Part shown: positions 14,334 to 24,038 of the stretch, piece after piece
Layout: each line of letters begins with the position of its first letter
How positions within the stretch are numbered: position 1 is the stretch's first letter
Source: CAYPHY01 sp964410625
GTDB lineage: Bacteria; Chloroflexota; Anaerolineae; Promineifilales; Promineifilaceae
Length of the DNA: 64,000 nucleotides
NCBI GenBank assembly: GCA_964410625.1
Contig: CAYPHY010000009.1
Span: 83,632 to 147,631 of the forward strand
Direction of reading: 5' to 3'
Translations under genes and position numbers: made by a program
Notes under the pieces: model-generated
Database searches by the model: none
Told to the model about the DNA's origin: nothing
Seen by the model: only the letters and a program-made list of their open reading frames with translations

Positions 14334-15263
14334 ATGGCCGTAATTGAATCTCCTATCGTTAAAACCCAAAGCAGTTGGCGGCGGGGATGGCGCAGTCTGA
14401 AGAAGAATTGGACCTCTTATCTTTTTCTAGCCCCTGGCCTGCTCCATTTTGCTGTCTTTACGCTGATCGCCGTCACCTTTGCCTTCTATATCAGCTTTCA
14501 CGAGTGGAATATCCTTGAACCGGATCGGCCGTTTGTTGGGCTGGAGAATTACGCCCGTCTGTTTACCGACAAGCGATTTCATCAGGCGGTCTTTAACACC
14601 TTTCTTTTCATGCTCGGTATTCCGCTGACGATGGCACTAGGCTTAGGGCTTGCCTTATTGCTCAACGTCAAAGTTCGCGGGCAAGGACTCTACCGGACTG
14701 CGTTTTATCTACCGGTGATCACCCCCCTGGTCGTTTCCGCCATTATTTGGAAGTGGATCTACCAGGGTGATTATGGGCTGCTCAACTATTACCTGCTGAA
14801 ATTTGGCCTGATCAGCAAAAAGCTACTCTGGCTGTCTGATCCTGACCTGGCCCTGCCAGCGCTGGTGATTATGGGCGTCTGGTTAGGGGCCGGAAGCCAT
14901 ATGATCATCTATCTGGCTGGATTACAAGGGATACCTGAAGAGTTGTATGACTCGGCTAAGGTGGATGGGGCGAACGGCATACACCGCCTGTTCTTTATTA
15001 CCATTCCCCTGCTGGCCCCCACCACATTCTTTCTCTTTATTACCTCGGTTATCGCCACCTTCCAGGTCTTTACTCAGGTATATATCATGACCAGCGGTGG
15101 GCCGCTCAACCGGACGACCACCATCGGTTATTACCTGTATGAAAAGGGCTTCCGCCATTTAGAGATGGGGTATGCAACTGCCATGGCGTTTGCCCTCTTT
15201 GCGATGATCTTCGTTTTTACCTTGATCCAAATGAAGTTCACGCGCGGCGATATTGAATATTAA
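14334..15263 (+). CDS. Sugar ABC transporter permease, MalF/UgpA type
   Basis: A 309-aa integral membrane permease of the carbohydrate-uptake CUT1 family. Six hydrophobic segments are visible, starting with YLFLAPGLLHFAVFTLIAVTF. The cytoplasmic EAA loop, which docks the ATPase, is GIPEELYDSAKVDGANGIHR. ATG 14334 lies 6 bases after AAAGGAG; a GTG at 14328 abuts the ribosome site and is unlikely. It pairs with the second permease and the lipoprotein. No ATP-binding subunit is encoded nearby, as is common when a shared MsmK/UgpC-type ATPase is used. Confidence 0.93.
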   Translation: MAVIESPIVKTQSSWRRGWRSLKKNWTSYLFLAPGLLHFAVFTLIAVTFAFYISFHEWNILEPDRPFVGLENYARLFTDKRFHQAVFNTFLFMLGIPLTMALGLGLALLLNVKVRGQGLYRTAFYLPVITPLVVSAIIWKWIYQGDYGLLNYYLLKFGLISKKLLWLSDPDLALPALVIMGVWLGAGSHMIIYLAGLQGIPEELYDSAKVDGANGIHRLFFITIPLLAPTTFFLFITSVIATFQVFTQVYIMTSGGPLNRTTTIGYYLYEKGFRHLEMGYATAMAFALFAMIFVFTLIQMKFTRGDIEY

Positions 15264-15403
15264 TTGGTATAGAAATGTATGGTTTGGTGATGGTGGGTAA
15301 GCGGCAGGTGGCAAGTATCAGGTGGCGAGTGGCAGGTATGCCATTCACAATTGACCATTAACCATTTACCGTTCACCATTAACCATTCGACAGGAGTTTC
15401 GCT

Positions 15404-16342
15404 ATGGCAGCGACTACCACTCGCCAGGAAAGGGTTGCCTCCAAGCCAATATTAGATCGCAGCTTGAAGATCAAGCGGTTTGAGGTTGGGATCGGCCACC
15501 TGATTGTTTACATTATTCTGACTATCGGCGCGATTATCTTTTTTGCTCCGTGGGCGTGGATGGTCTCCGCCTCTTTCCAGCCGCTGGGCGACATGTTTAA
15601 CTGGCCGCCAACCTGGATTCCAGAGACATTCACGCTCAACAATTACCGCAACTTTCTTGCTGCCCAGGGATTCTGGCGCTGGATTTTGAATAGTGCGGTT
15701 TTGGCGATCAGCGTGTTGATCATCCAACTGATTGTCAATTCAATGGCCGCCTATGCCTTTGCCAAGCGCAATTTTCCGGGACGTGATTTTATATTTTTGA
15801 TGATGCTTGGCACATTGATGATCCCTGGGCAGATTTATCTGATCCCCAATTACATCATCCTCCAGCATATCCCGCTTTTTAATGGCAACGACATCATGGG
15901 GATGGGCGGACATGGGTGGCTCGACTCTTACTGGGGGTTGATCGTGCCTTATGCCTTCAGCGTGTGGAGTGTTTTCTTCATGCGCCAATATATGAAGTCC
16001 ATTCCCAATGAGTTGCTTGATGCGGCACGAATTGATGGGGCGTCGGAGTTTCGCATCTACTGGCAGATCATGCTCCCTCTCTGTGTTCCCGTTTTGGCGG
16101 CACAGGCGATCTTCACCTTTACGTTTGTGTGGAATGATTTCTTCTGGCCGTTGATCGTGGTCAGCGACCAGGACTTGCGCACACTGCAACTGGGCCTGGC
16201 GCTCTTTGTGGTCAAGAATCGCACGGCCTGGGATGTGGTGATGGCCGGTTCGGTGCTTTCAACGTTGCCGATTTTGATCGTTTTCTTGCTCTTCCAGCGT
16301 TACTTCATTCGCGGCATTACGTTGACGGGAATGAAGGGATAG
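15404..16342 (+). CDS. Sugar ABC transporter permease, MalG/UgpE type
   Basis: A 312-aa second permease of the CUT1 importer. After a hydrophilic start come the hydrophobic segments IVYIILTIGAIIFFAPWAWM and others. The EAA loop is SIPNELLDAARIDGASEFRI and the usual C-terminal FQRYFIRGITLTGMKG is complete. ATG 15404 follows an ACAGGAG site. The 140-bp gap to the first permease contains low-complexity tracts such as repeated CCATTAACCATT but no gene. Confidence 0.93.
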   Translation: MAATTTRQERVASKPILDRSLKIKRFEVGIGHLIVYIILTIGAIIFFAPWAWMVSASFQPLGDMFNWPPTWIPETFTLNNYRNFLAAQGFWRWILNSAVLAISVLIIQLIVNSMAAYAFAKRNFPGRDFIFLMMLGTLMIPGQIYLIPNYIILQHIPLFNGNDIMGMGGHGWLDSYWGLIVPYAFSVWSVFFMRQYMKSIPNELLDAARIDGASEFRIYWQIMLPLCVPVLAAQAIFTFTFVWNDFFWPLIVVSDQDLRTLQLGLALFVVKNRTAWDVVMAGSVLSTLPILIVFLLFQRYFIRGITLTGMKG

Positions 16343-16447
16343 GGTGGATTCAGGTGGATCGCGGCCGAATCAGGCAGAATGAATTCTGCCGCTGATACGG
16401 GAAACATGTTGAAAACATGTTAACGGATGGAGCAATTGTAGCTGCTT

Positions 16448-18568
16448 ATGAACAGTTATTATGTCAATAGGCGAGATTTTATACGATTGAGTTTGATTAC
16501 CTCGGTCGCGGCCGTTGCTGCCGCTTGCCGACGAGCCGAGTCGGAGGTTGTTTCGCCAACGGAAGCACCACCAACGGCCGAACCCAAACCCCAACCCACC
16601 GCCGTCGCTGAGGAAGAAGCGGCCGAGGCAGCCCCCGCTGGCCCAAGCTGTGAAGTCCAGCTTGGCAATGCCAGCGCCGACGTTTGGGCCTGGAGCACGC
16701 AACTGACGGGACAAGTGACCGGTCTGGAAGAGTGCCTGGCGGTGATGTTGCTGGTCAATGGGATGAATGTGGCGGTGGAGCAGGATGGTGAGAATTTTTC
16801 GGCCGACGTGCCACTGGTCGAGGGGGAAAACGAGGTGGCGGCCGTTTGTCAATGTGCGGATGGAGAAGAGGGAACACCACAGATGGTTACATTTACCGGA
16901 CGGCTGGCGCAGCGGCCGAAGGCGATGATCCGCCCCAGCCTGGAAGGGGAACAGTTGGTCCTGGATGGCACGGAGAGCCAGCCGGATGAGCGCGAAGGCA
17001 GCCCGATTGTGGAGTATATCTGGTCGGTGCGGCCAGGGAATCCGGCGGCCGTGCAGGTGGATGGCGCGGAGTTCAGCGGTGAAGTCAGTGGCGAACGGAT
17101 CAGCGTTGCGTTGCCGGACACGGATGGCGAGTATTATTTTAACCTGCGTGTCGTGGACGAGAACGGCAACGAGGACCGCAGCGGGACCTATGTGGAAGTG
17201 CGGGATGGGGTGGTGCGTATTCCCAATTATGATGTGGAACACCCGGCCTGGATTGACAGCGCAGTTGTCTATGGCACGATCCCGCGTAATTTCGGCAGCC
17301 CCGCTTTCCAGGCCGTCACCGACCGGCTGGATTATCTGCAAGAGCTGGGCATCACCGCCCTCTGGCTGGCCCCGGTCAATGTCTCTCCCCCTGGCGACTA
17401 TGGCTATGCGGTGGTGGATTACTTTGAATTGAATCCACGCTATGGAACGAAAGAGGATTTTAAGCGGATGGTGGATGAGGCCCATGCGCGGGGGATTCGT
17501 GTGTTGATGGATTTGGTCCCAAACCATTCGTCGGCCGAGCATCCCTACTATCGGGATGCGCTGAACAACGGCAAGCAGTCCCACTATTGGGAGTTCTATG
17601 ATCGCGACGTGAATGGGATGCCAACCCATTATTTCGATTGGACGCATCTGCCCAACCTGAACTACGAAAATCCCGAAGTGCGGCGCTGGATGCTGGAAGC
17701 CTCGGCCTATTGGGTGCGCGAGTTTGACATTGACGGCTACCGCGTGGATGTGGCCTGGGGCGTGACGGAACGACGGCCGGAGTTTTGGATGGAGTGGCGG
17801 CATGAGCTAAAGCGGATTAAGCCGGATGTGTTTTTGTTGGCCGAGGCCAGCGCCCGCGATCCGTTCTATTTCGACAACGGCTATGATGTTGCTTATGACT
17901 GGACGCTCGATCTGGGCCATTGGGCCTGGGAATTGGTCTGGGATTCTAACCAGCACACGCTACTGACTTATAACCTGAAGACGGTCTTGCTCAACGAGCC
18001 GCGCGGCTACCATCCCGACGCGCTGATCTTCCGCTTCCTGAACAACAACGACACCGGCCCGCGTTTCATCAGCAATCACGGCGAAGGGATGACGCGGGTG
18101 TCTACGGCGTTGTTGCTGACCTTGCCGGGTGTGCCTTGTATCTATACGGCCGATGAAGTGGGCGAATTTTTCTCCCCTTACTTTGACCCCAACCCACTAT
18201 CTTGGGATGAGAACTTCCCCGGCCTGCGTGATTACCACAAACAACTCATCGCCTTACGCAAGGAAGTGCCTAGCCTCCATTCGCGCCAGTGGCAGTTATT
18301 AAACGTGGAACCGCGCCAGCAACTGTTTGGCTATCTCCGTTATCTGGAAGGGAATGAGCAGCCGGTCGTGGTCTTACTCAACTTTTTTGATCAAGAACTG
18401 GAAGCAGAAGTTCCAATCCCTGAAGGGTTCCAGGAGCAGTTGGCTGGTGCAACGTGGACTGATTTGCTGAACGGCGAAACGGTCACGATTACGGATGCGG
18501 CCGCGGTGCGTGTGCCAATCGGCCGCTTCGGTGCGCGTATCCTGGCCCCGCAAGATCGGAGAGCATAG
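16448..18568 (+). CDS. Exported lipoprotein alpha-amylase (GH13)
   Basis: A 706-aa glycoside hydrolase. The N terminus has a twin-arginine motif (NRRDFIRLS) and a lipobox-like AAAC at Cys 27, so it is likely a Tat-exported lipoprotein. A Pro/Glu-rich linker and two beta-sandwich regions (about residues 65-160 and 165-250) precede the GH13 barrel. Region I is VLMDLVPNHSS, region II DGYRVDVAWG (nucleophile Asp), region III VFLLAEASARD (acid Glu) and region IV FRFLNNNDTGPRF. In region IV the usual His before the Asp is Asn. It lies 105 bp after the second permease and probably produces maltodextrins for it. The closest functional group could be cyclomaltodextrinase or neopullulanase instead of alpha-amylase. 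Confidence 0.88.
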   Translation: MNSYYVNRRDFIRLSLITSVAAVAAACRRAESEVVSPTEAPPTAEPKPQPTAVAEEEAAEAAPAGPSCEVQLGNASADVWAWSTQLTGQVTGLEECLAVMLLVNGMNVAVEQDGENFSADVPLVEGENEVAAVCQCADGEEGTPQMVTFTGRLAQRPKAMIRPSLEGEQLVLDGTESQPDEREGSPIVEYIWSVRPGNPAAVQVDGAEFSGEVSGERISVALPDTDGEYYFNLRVVDENGNEDRSGTYVEVRDGVVRIPNYDVEHPAWIDSAVVYGTIPRNFGSPAFQAVTDRLDYLQELGITALWLAPVNVSPPGDYGYAVVDYFELNPRYGTKEDFKRMVDEAHARGIRVLMDLVPNHSSAEHPYYRDALNNGKQSHYWEFYDRDVNGMPTHYFDWTHLPNLNYENPEVRRWMLEASAYWVREFDIDGYRVDVAWGVTERRPEFWMEWRHELKRIKPDVFLLAEASARDPFYFDNGYDVAYDWTLDLGHWAWELVWDSNQHTLLTYNLKTVLLNEPRGYHPDALIFRFLNNNDTGPRFISNHGEGMTRVSTALLLTLPGVPCIYTADEVGEFFSPYFDPNPLSWDENFPGLRDYHKQLIALRKEVPSLHSRQWQLLNVEPRQQLFGYLRYLEGNEQPVVVLLNFFDQELEAEVPIPEGFQEQLAGATWTDLLNGETVTITDAAAVRVPIGRFGARILAPQDRRA

Positions 18569-18582
18569 GAAGCATAAATTCA

Positions 18583-18653
18583 ATCCACGAATCTACACGA
18601 ATTTTCATGAACAGAAGCCAATATTCGTGTAGATTCGTGAGAATTCGTGGATC
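18583..18653. repeat. Palindromic repeat (CACGAATT family)
   Basis: ATCCACGAATCTACACGAAT on the left mirrors TTCGTGAGAATTCGTGGAT on the right with a loop at AACAGAAGCC. It lies 14 bp after the amylase stop. Another tract of TCCGCGT repeats (18716-18737) follows before the next gene. Confidence 0.8.
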
Positions 18654-18758
18654 GCTTTAGGAGTTTTCACGGGCGAATGCACACCAAAAGCGGTGAAAAT
18701 TGAGTTTATCAGCGTTTGTCCGCGTTCGTCCGCGTCCTATTTTCAGGAGAGAAAAGCC

Positions 18759-19730
18759 ATGAAAATCGCAATGTTACGTGGCCCGCGCGATTTTGAACTG
18801 TTGGATCGGCCGATCCCCCAGCTTCAACCCGATGAGGTGTTGGTGCATGTGGCCGCTTGTGGGGTGTGTACCTCTGAGTTGGATATGTGGGAGGGGATCG
18901 CCGGAGATCAGGTTTTCCCCCGCTTTCCCGGTCATGAGGTTAGCGGGGTCGTGGAGGAGGTGGGCGCGGCCGTCAGCGAGTTTAAGCCGGGTGATCCCGT
19001 CGCTGTTTGGGTGACGGAGAACGGCTTTGCCGAATATGTGACGGTGAAAGCCGAATACTGTTTCCCCGCCGGAAACGTGCCGCTGGATGCGGCGTTGGCC
19101 GAGCCGTTGGCCTGTGCGGTGAACACCGTCGAACTGGCTAACATCTCGCTGGCTGATAATGTGGTGATCATCGGCGCGGGATTTATGGGCAATCTGGTGC
19201 AAAAGCTGGTGGCGTTGCAAGGGCCGCAGCAACTGATTGTCGCCGATACGCGGCCGGAAGTGTTAGACCGCGCCTGCCAACTGGGGGCAACCAGGGTGGT
19301 CAATGTCCGCGAGGAGTCGCTGCCAGAGGTGGTGAAGGAGTTGACCAACGGCCAGGGGGCTGATGTTAGCTTTGAAATCACCGGTATCGAGGCCCCGCTG
19401 CAAATGCTGGGTGATGTGACGCGGATGAGTGGGAAGGTGGTGATTGTCGGCTACCATCAGGGCGGGATGCGCCAAATTCCCCTTGCCCATTGGAATTGGA
19501 TGGCCTTTAACATCATCAACGCCCACTTCCGCGAGGTTTCCACCATTTTGCGTGGGATGCGGATTGGGATGAATCTGCTGACCAGCGGCCGTCTAGCCAT
19601 TGATGATCTCGTCACCCACCGTTTTGCATTGGCCGAGATCGATCAAGCTTTCCGCACCGCCCATGACAAACCAGCCGGGTTTGTGAAGTCAACGGTGTTG
19701 ATGGATGGATTGGATGGTTTGGGTGGCTGA
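18759..19730 (+). CDS. Zinc-type alcohol/sorbitol dehydrogenase-like protein
   Basis: A 323-aa medium-chain dehydrogenase/reductase. ATG 18759 has TTCAGGAGAG upstream. The catalytic-zinc region ACGVCTSELDMWEG and GHEVSGVVEEVG are visible, then a Rossmann motif VVIIGAGFMGNLVQ and QLIVADTRPEVLDRA. The four-cysteine structural-zinc lobe is missing: after GHE the chain goes directly to FKPGDPVAVWVTENGFAEYV. This is typical of shorter members acting on sugar alcohols or inositol-like substrates. It sits between the amylase and a GH106-like glycosidase, so it may oxidise a released sugar. The substrate is not known. Confidence 0.85.
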   Translation: MKIAMLRGPRDFELLDRPIPQLQPDEVLVHVAACGVCTSELDMWEGIAGDQVFPRFPGHEVSGVVEEVGAAVSEFKPGDPVAVWVTENGFAEYVTVKAEYCFPAGNVPLDAALAEPLACAVNTVELANISLADNVVIIGAGFMGNLVQKLVALQGPQQLIVADTRPEVLDRACQLGATRVVNVREESLPEVVKELTNGQGADVSFEITGIEAPLQMLGDVTRMSGKVVIVGYHQGGMRQIPLAHWNWMAFNIINAHFREVSTILRGMRIGMNLLTSGRLAIDDLVTHRFALAEIDQAFRTAHDKPAGFVKSTVLMDGLDGLGG

Positions 19731-19795
19731 CACGGCCGCACGGCGTTGGCCGGTTTGAACCGGCGTTGCCTGATAGCCCGGTGGTTTACCGCCGG

Positions 19796-22700
19796 ATGGC
19801 TTTAATAAACAGGATGACCAACATTTTAAATCAAGCAGAACCAACGACCGAAAACGGCCGCCAACAACCCCAACCCTGGCCCAAAGTGCCGCTTAGCCTC
19901 CACAATTTTCAACGGCCGCCGCGCGAATATGGCATCCTCCCCTTCTGGTTCCTCAATGGGGAATTGGAGCCGGAAGAGATGCGCTACCAGATTCGCGAAT
20001 TTTACGAGAAGGGGATGAGTGGGATCATCCTGCACGGCCGCTTTGGGCTGGAACTCCCTTACATTGGCGAGACCTACCTGGAGCGGATCAAGCTGGCGGT
20101 GGATGAGGCGCAGCGGATTGGTTTTCCCACCTGGGTCTATGACGAGATGAATTGGCCCAGCGGCACGGCCGATAAGCGCGTCCTCAAGAGCCGTCCCGAC
20201 CTGGTGCAACGCTATATCGAGTGCATCAATTTCACCGTGCGCGGCCCCTGGTTCACCTATCTGACCGGCGAAGATAGCCGCTATCTCGACTTTGAACGCT
20301 CGACGCCGCTGGCCGCCTTTGCCATCAGCCAGGAGGGGCAGGTGATTGACCTGACCCCCAACCTCTCCTTCGGCGACGTGATCCCCTGGGAGGCCCCGGC
20401 CGGTAACTGGCGGCTGATCTACATGGTGGAAAAAACGGCCGACTACTACATTGACGCACTTAACCCGGAGTCGACGGCCGAATTTCTGCGCCTGGGGTAT
20501 GAGCCTTACCGCGACATCCTCGATGGGCAGATGTCTACGCAAATGCTCGGCTTCTATACCGATGAACCGGCGATGCACTACTATCTAACGGGCGGCGACA
20601 ATCCGATCATCCCCTGGACAAAGGATATGTTTCGCCGCTTCCAGGGGCGCAACGGGTATAATTTGCGGCCGTTTCTGCCTGACCTCTTCTTCGACATCCG
20701 CCCGGAAAGCGCTCGCGTGCGCTTCGATTTCTACAACTCGCTGACTGACTTTTACAGCGACGCCTATTACCGCCAGATTCATGAGTGGTGTCGCGAGCAC
20801 AATGTGCTGTTCACCGGCCACTTGCTTTATGAGGAGTGGTTGCGGCCGCTCGTTCGCGTCGAGGGTAATCTCTTCCGCCACTATGAACACTTCGATGTGA
20901 TCGGCGTAGACCATCTCTACCCGATCATCGGCAACCGCGACCGCCCGGCCGAACATGTGGCGATGAAGGTCGGCAGTTCGGCCGCCCACCAGCTGGGCAG
21001 CGAACGGCTGTTGTGCGAATCCTTCGGCGGCATCTTCATGGATGCGACGATGCAACGGATGAAGTGGATCACCGATTGGGAGTATGTCCTCGGCGTCAAC
21101 CTGCTCAACCCGCATGGCTACCACTACACGCTCGAAGGGCCACGCAAGCGTGATTGGCCCCCTTCGATGTTTTACCAATACCCCTGGTGGCGTTACTTTA
21201 ACGAGTTTTCCAACTATGTCAGTCGCCTCAGCCATTTGCTCAGCGGCGGCCGTCATGTGGCAAAGGTGGCTGTCCTCTGGCCGATGCAGGCGATGTTTGC
21301 CAACTATACGCCGCAAAGCCACAACCAACCTGGCGACCGAATTGAGCAGGACTTCAACACGCTGACCGACCTGCTTTTGCGGCTGCATTATGACTTCGAC
21401 TATCTGGATGAAGATTTTTTGGCACAGGCAGAGATCAGGGACGGCCGCATCCACATTCGCGACGAGGCGTATGAGCTACTTGTCTTGCCGCCGCTGACGC
21501 ACATCAAAATAAGCACATTGGAACGCCTGGAGCAGTTCGCGGGGCAGGGCGGCCGTTTGCTGGCGACCGTCTTTCTGCCCGACCGCGCCTTTGCGGCCGA
21601 GAGCGGGCCGGAGGCAACGATAGACATTTCCGAGCGCATTAAAAAGCTCTTTGGCGTCAATCCGGCGGAGTCACAGCAGAATTTCCAGCAGCAATACGAC
21701 CTGAAGGTGTTGTGGCAGGGGGACAATGCTGCCTTTGTTCGCAGCTACGCGCTGGCTCGCCAACTGCCGATGCGTTGGCAACAGCGGTTGGGGCAACCGG
21801 GCCGCACCGAGAGCTTTGCTTTTACCATCGAATCAGGCCAGGAAGGCAGCCAGGCCAGCCGCTACTTCGTCACCCTCCCTGGTAACGAACGGGAGGAGAT
21901 CACTGAGGAAGTAAACCGCGAACGGCAAGCGGTCGCTGATGCGCTGCAATCAGCGTTGAACGGCTTACTTGAGCCGGATGTCACGATTAGCCAGCCCGAC
22001 ATCTTTTACCTGCACCGGGTGAAGGACGGGCAGGATATTTACTTCTTCGTCAATCCCACCTTTGGCGAGCTGTCGGCCGAGGTCTCGATCAGCGGCGATG
22101 TTCAGCCGATGCTGTGGGACCCTTCGATGGGCGACGAACGGCCGCTGGTTCCCTCAAGCGTGCAGGACGGCCGCACCCGCTTCTCGCTCCACTTCCCACC
22201 AACCGGCTCGGCCTTTGTCTTGCCACAGGCGGGGAACGGCCGTCGCATCATCGAAACGAATTTGCGCTTTGATGCTTTAGGCGATGGAGCGCTGACGGGA
22301 TACGGCCGTGTTGAGGAAGGGTTTGTGGTCGTCGAGCAAGCTGGCAAACGGATGCGGGAAAGCGTTCGGGGGCAGTCGCCTGTTGAACCGCTACTGCTAG
22401 ATGGTGAATGGGAATTTGAGGCGGAGAACGACAACGCGCTGGTGATTGGCAACTGGTTGGCAGCGCAGGAACGGCCGGGGACGGACTGGCAGGCGTATGC
22501 ACTACCTGACGTGGACACAGCCGATTGGCTGCCGATGGTCCCCGGAGCATGGTCTTACCAGCTTCCGGCCGAACCCGATGTCCCTTATCCGATCCCCGTC
22601 TGGTATCGCATTCACCTGCCGCTAGATTATCTGCCGCCGAATATGCAGCTTATTGTGGATGGCTTTGCCGGTTCGGAGTGGCAACTGTATGTCAACGGCG

Positions 22701-23269
22701 AGGCTGTTACCTCTCCCCCACAGCGTAGCACGTTTGACAGCCAGATGAAAGCGGTTGACATCACACCCTATGTGCGTCAGGGTGACAATCTCATCGCGTT
22801 GCGACTGGTTGTCACCAATTCGACGGATGGACTGCTTGATCTGCTGAAGATCATGGGCGACTTTAGCCTGATTCCCAAGGGGGACGGCACGTATCAAGTG
22901 GGGCTGCCGCGTACCACGATGCAGCCCTGCTCCTGGGCGGAGCAAGGGTATCCCTTTTATTCCGGTTCGGCCGTCTATCGCCGACGCTTTCAACTACCCG
23001 CCTCATTCGCCGGACAGCGAGTCTTCTTACAGGCTCCGGTGCGGGATGATGTGTTGGAAGTGGTGGTCAATGGGCAGCCGGCGGCTGTGCGCCTCTGGCC
23101 GGAGTACGAAGTGGAAATCACCGACCAGCTACAACCCGGCGAAAACCTGTTGGAACTGCGGCTGACGAATACGTTAGTCAATTTGTTGGAAGGGGTGGAA
23201 CGGCCGTCGGGTCTGTCGGCCGCGCCTTCACTAGTACCTTACCAACTATATATTTTCACACCCTCGTAA
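19796..23269 (+). CDS. Large glycoside hydrolase, GH106-like
   Basis: About 1157 aa. The N-terminal half is a TIM barrel with ILPFWFLNGELEPEEMRYQI, GMSGIILHGRFGLELPYIG and WVYDEMNWPSGTADKR, the kind of sequence seen in GH106 alpha-L-rhamnosidases and relatives. CREHNVLFTGHLLYEEW and GSERLLCESFGGIFMD may carry catalytic acids. The C-terminal part has GH2-type galactose-binding sandwiches (residues about 860-1150, SAVYRRRFQLPASF). There is no signal peptide, so it probably works in the cytoplasm on imported oligosaccharides. The start is uncertain: 19796 ATG, 19814 ATG and 19766 TTG are all in frame without a clear ribosome site. The family call is by eye. Confidence 0.7.
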   Translation: MALINRMTNILNQAEPTTENGRQQPQPWPKVPLSLHNFQRPPREYGILPFWFLNGELEPEEMRYQIREFYEKGMSGIILHGRFGLELPYIGETYLERIKLAVDEAQRIGFPTWVYDEMNWPSGTADKRVLKSRPDLVQRYIECINFTVRGPWFTYLTGEDSRYLDFERSTPLAAFAISQEGQVIDLTPNLSFGDVIPWEAPAGNWRLIYMVEKTADYYIDALNPESTAEFLRLGYEPYRDILDGQMSTQMLGFYTDEPAMHYYLTGGDNPIIPWTKDMFRRFQGRNGYNLRPFLPDLFFDIRPESARVRFDFYNSLTDFYSDAYYRQIHEWCREHNVLFTGHLLYEEWLRPLVRVEGNLFRHYEHFDVIGVDHLYPIIGNRDRPAEHVAMKVGSSAAHQLGSERLLCESFGGIFMDATMQRMKWITDWEYVLGVNLLNPHGYHYTLEGPRKRDWPPSMFYQYPWWRYFNEFSNYVSRLSHLLSGGRHVAKVAVLWPMQAMFANYTPQSHNQPGDRIEQDFNTLTDLLLRLHYDFDYLDEDFLAQAEIRDGRIHIRDEAYELLVLPPLTHIKISTLERLEQFAGQGGRLLATVFLPDRAFAAESGPEATIDISERIKKLFGVNPAESQQNFQQQYDLKVLWQGDNAAFVRSYALARQLPMRWQQRLGQPGRTESFAFTIESGQEGSQASRYFVTLPGNEREEITEEVNRERQAVADALQSALNGLLEPDVTISQPDIFYLHRVKDGQDIYFFVNPTFGELSAEVSISGDVQPMLWDPSMGDERPLVPSSVQDGRTRFSLHFPPTGSAFVLPQAGNGRRIIETNLRFDALGDGALTGYGRVEEGFVVVEQAGKRMRESVRGQSPVEPLLLDGEWEFEAENDNALVIGNWLAAQERPGTDWQAYALPDVDTADWLPMVPGAWSYQLPAEPDVPYPIPVWYRIHLPLDYLPPNMQLIVDGFAGSEWQLYVNGEAVTSPPQRSTFDSQMKAVDITPYVRQGDNLIALRLVVTNSTDGLLDLLKIMGDFSLIPKGDGTYQVGLPRTTMQPCSWAEQGYPFYSGSAVYRRRFQLPASFAGQRVFLQAPVRDDVLEVVVNGQPAAVRLWPEYEVEITDQLQPGENLLELRLTNTLVNLLEGVERPSGLSAAPSLVPYQLYIFTPS

Positions 23270-23287
23270 TAGAGTGCAGCATTTTTA

Positions 23288-23719
23288 TCAATCGCTGGTT
23301 TGATTTTCCAGTATCTTGAGGAACTCTCTTGGCGTTATGATTGAAATGTTTTCAAAGGGTGAGAGGACTAACAAGTCTACATCATTGCTAACGATGAAAC
23401 TGGCTTTGCCACTGACCGCAGCCTCAAGAAATTTGTTGTCATCGGCATCGCGGCACACAGTGATCTGGCGCGTTGGTTCTATCCTCTCCCCACATAGACG
23501 AAGCGTGTGCAGGAACAGATGGCGATAATGCTCTGTCAGATGATATTTTTCTCGCAAATGGGGCCGGTTCAAAACGGCAACAAGTTCTTCTATTGCCTGG
23601 GTGCTATAAAGCAGCGTGAATGCACGGGCACGCATATACGACAGAATATGGCCAGCTTGGCCATAGGGTTTGGTGGCCGCGCTCACCGGTGCATTCGTAT
23701 CAATAACGGCTCGAACCAC
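23288..23719 (-). CDS. PIN-domain toxin (PIN/TA family)
   Basis: A 143-aa predicted Mg-dependent ribonuclease of the PilT N-terminus superfamily, of the type paired with Phd-like antitoxins. Acidic active-site residues are visible in VIDTNAPVSAA (first Asp), STQAIEELVAVL (Glu), CRDADDNKFLEAAV (Asp pair) and VSNDVDLL (last Asp). The start overlaps the end of the antitoxin gene by 20 bp, showing translational coupling. Family members usually read DTNVFVSAL at the first strand, so the AP pair is a small deviation. It points toward the glycosidase gene, and the two stops are only 18 bp apart. Confidence 0.9.
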   Translation of the reverse strand: MVRAVIDTNAPVSAATKPYGQAGHILSYMRARAFTLLYSTQAIEELVAVLNRPHLREKYHLTEHYRHLFLHTLRLCGERIEPTRQITVCRDADDNKFLEAAVSGKASFIVSNDVDLLVLSPFENISIITPREFLKILENQTSD

Positions 23720-23996
23720 GGCGTGTCTCAGCTATTGCCGTTGCTATGTCGGCTTCGACTTCAGTATCGGAATAAACAGCGTTTTGCTCATCTACTTGAG
23801 CAATTAGACGCTCAAACTCGGTCAACCATTCATCATCTTCTAGTTCCAACATGCGTTGGTACACCTTATAAGGAATTAGCACTGCTTCCGGCTGGTTGTC
23901 GCGAGTTAAAACATAAGGGATAGTCTCTTGTGTGACCTCATTAAGAACAGACTTGAAGCGTTGCCGTAGTTCTTTCAGGCCAATGACTTTTTGCAT
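23700..23996 (-). CDS. Phd/YefM-family antitoxin
   Basis: A 98-aa antitoxin. ATG 23996 was chosen for CGGGAG 6 bases upstream; an alternative ATG two codons earlier overlaps that site. MQKVIGLKELRQRFKSVLNE is the DNA-binding N-terminal half, YVLTRDNQPEAVLIPYKVYQ the typical central strand-turn, and the acidic C terminus should neutralise the PIN toxin that follows with a 20-bp overlap. Autoregulation is likely; a small palindrome lies about 45 bp upstream of the start. Confidence 0.88.
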   Translation of the reverse strand: MQKVIGLKELRQRFKSVLNEVTQETIPYVLTRDNQPEAVLIPYKVYQRMLELEDDEWLTEFERLIAQVDEQNAVYSDTEVEADIATAIAETRRGSSRY

Positions 23997-24038
23997 AAGC
24001 ATCTCCCGATTCTGTTTTGATAGCACTTGTATTGTACC

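Noticed and set aside
15290..15400. CRISPR-like short repeats (CCATTAACCATT and GGCAGGTGGCAAG)
   Set aside because: Units are irregular, have no spacers of constant length and no cas genes are near; they are low-complexity intergenic repeats.
16370..17803. Minus-strand frame of 477 codons opposite the amylase
   Set aside because: It overlaps the well supported GH13 gene and has only composition-driven His/Pro-rich sequence.
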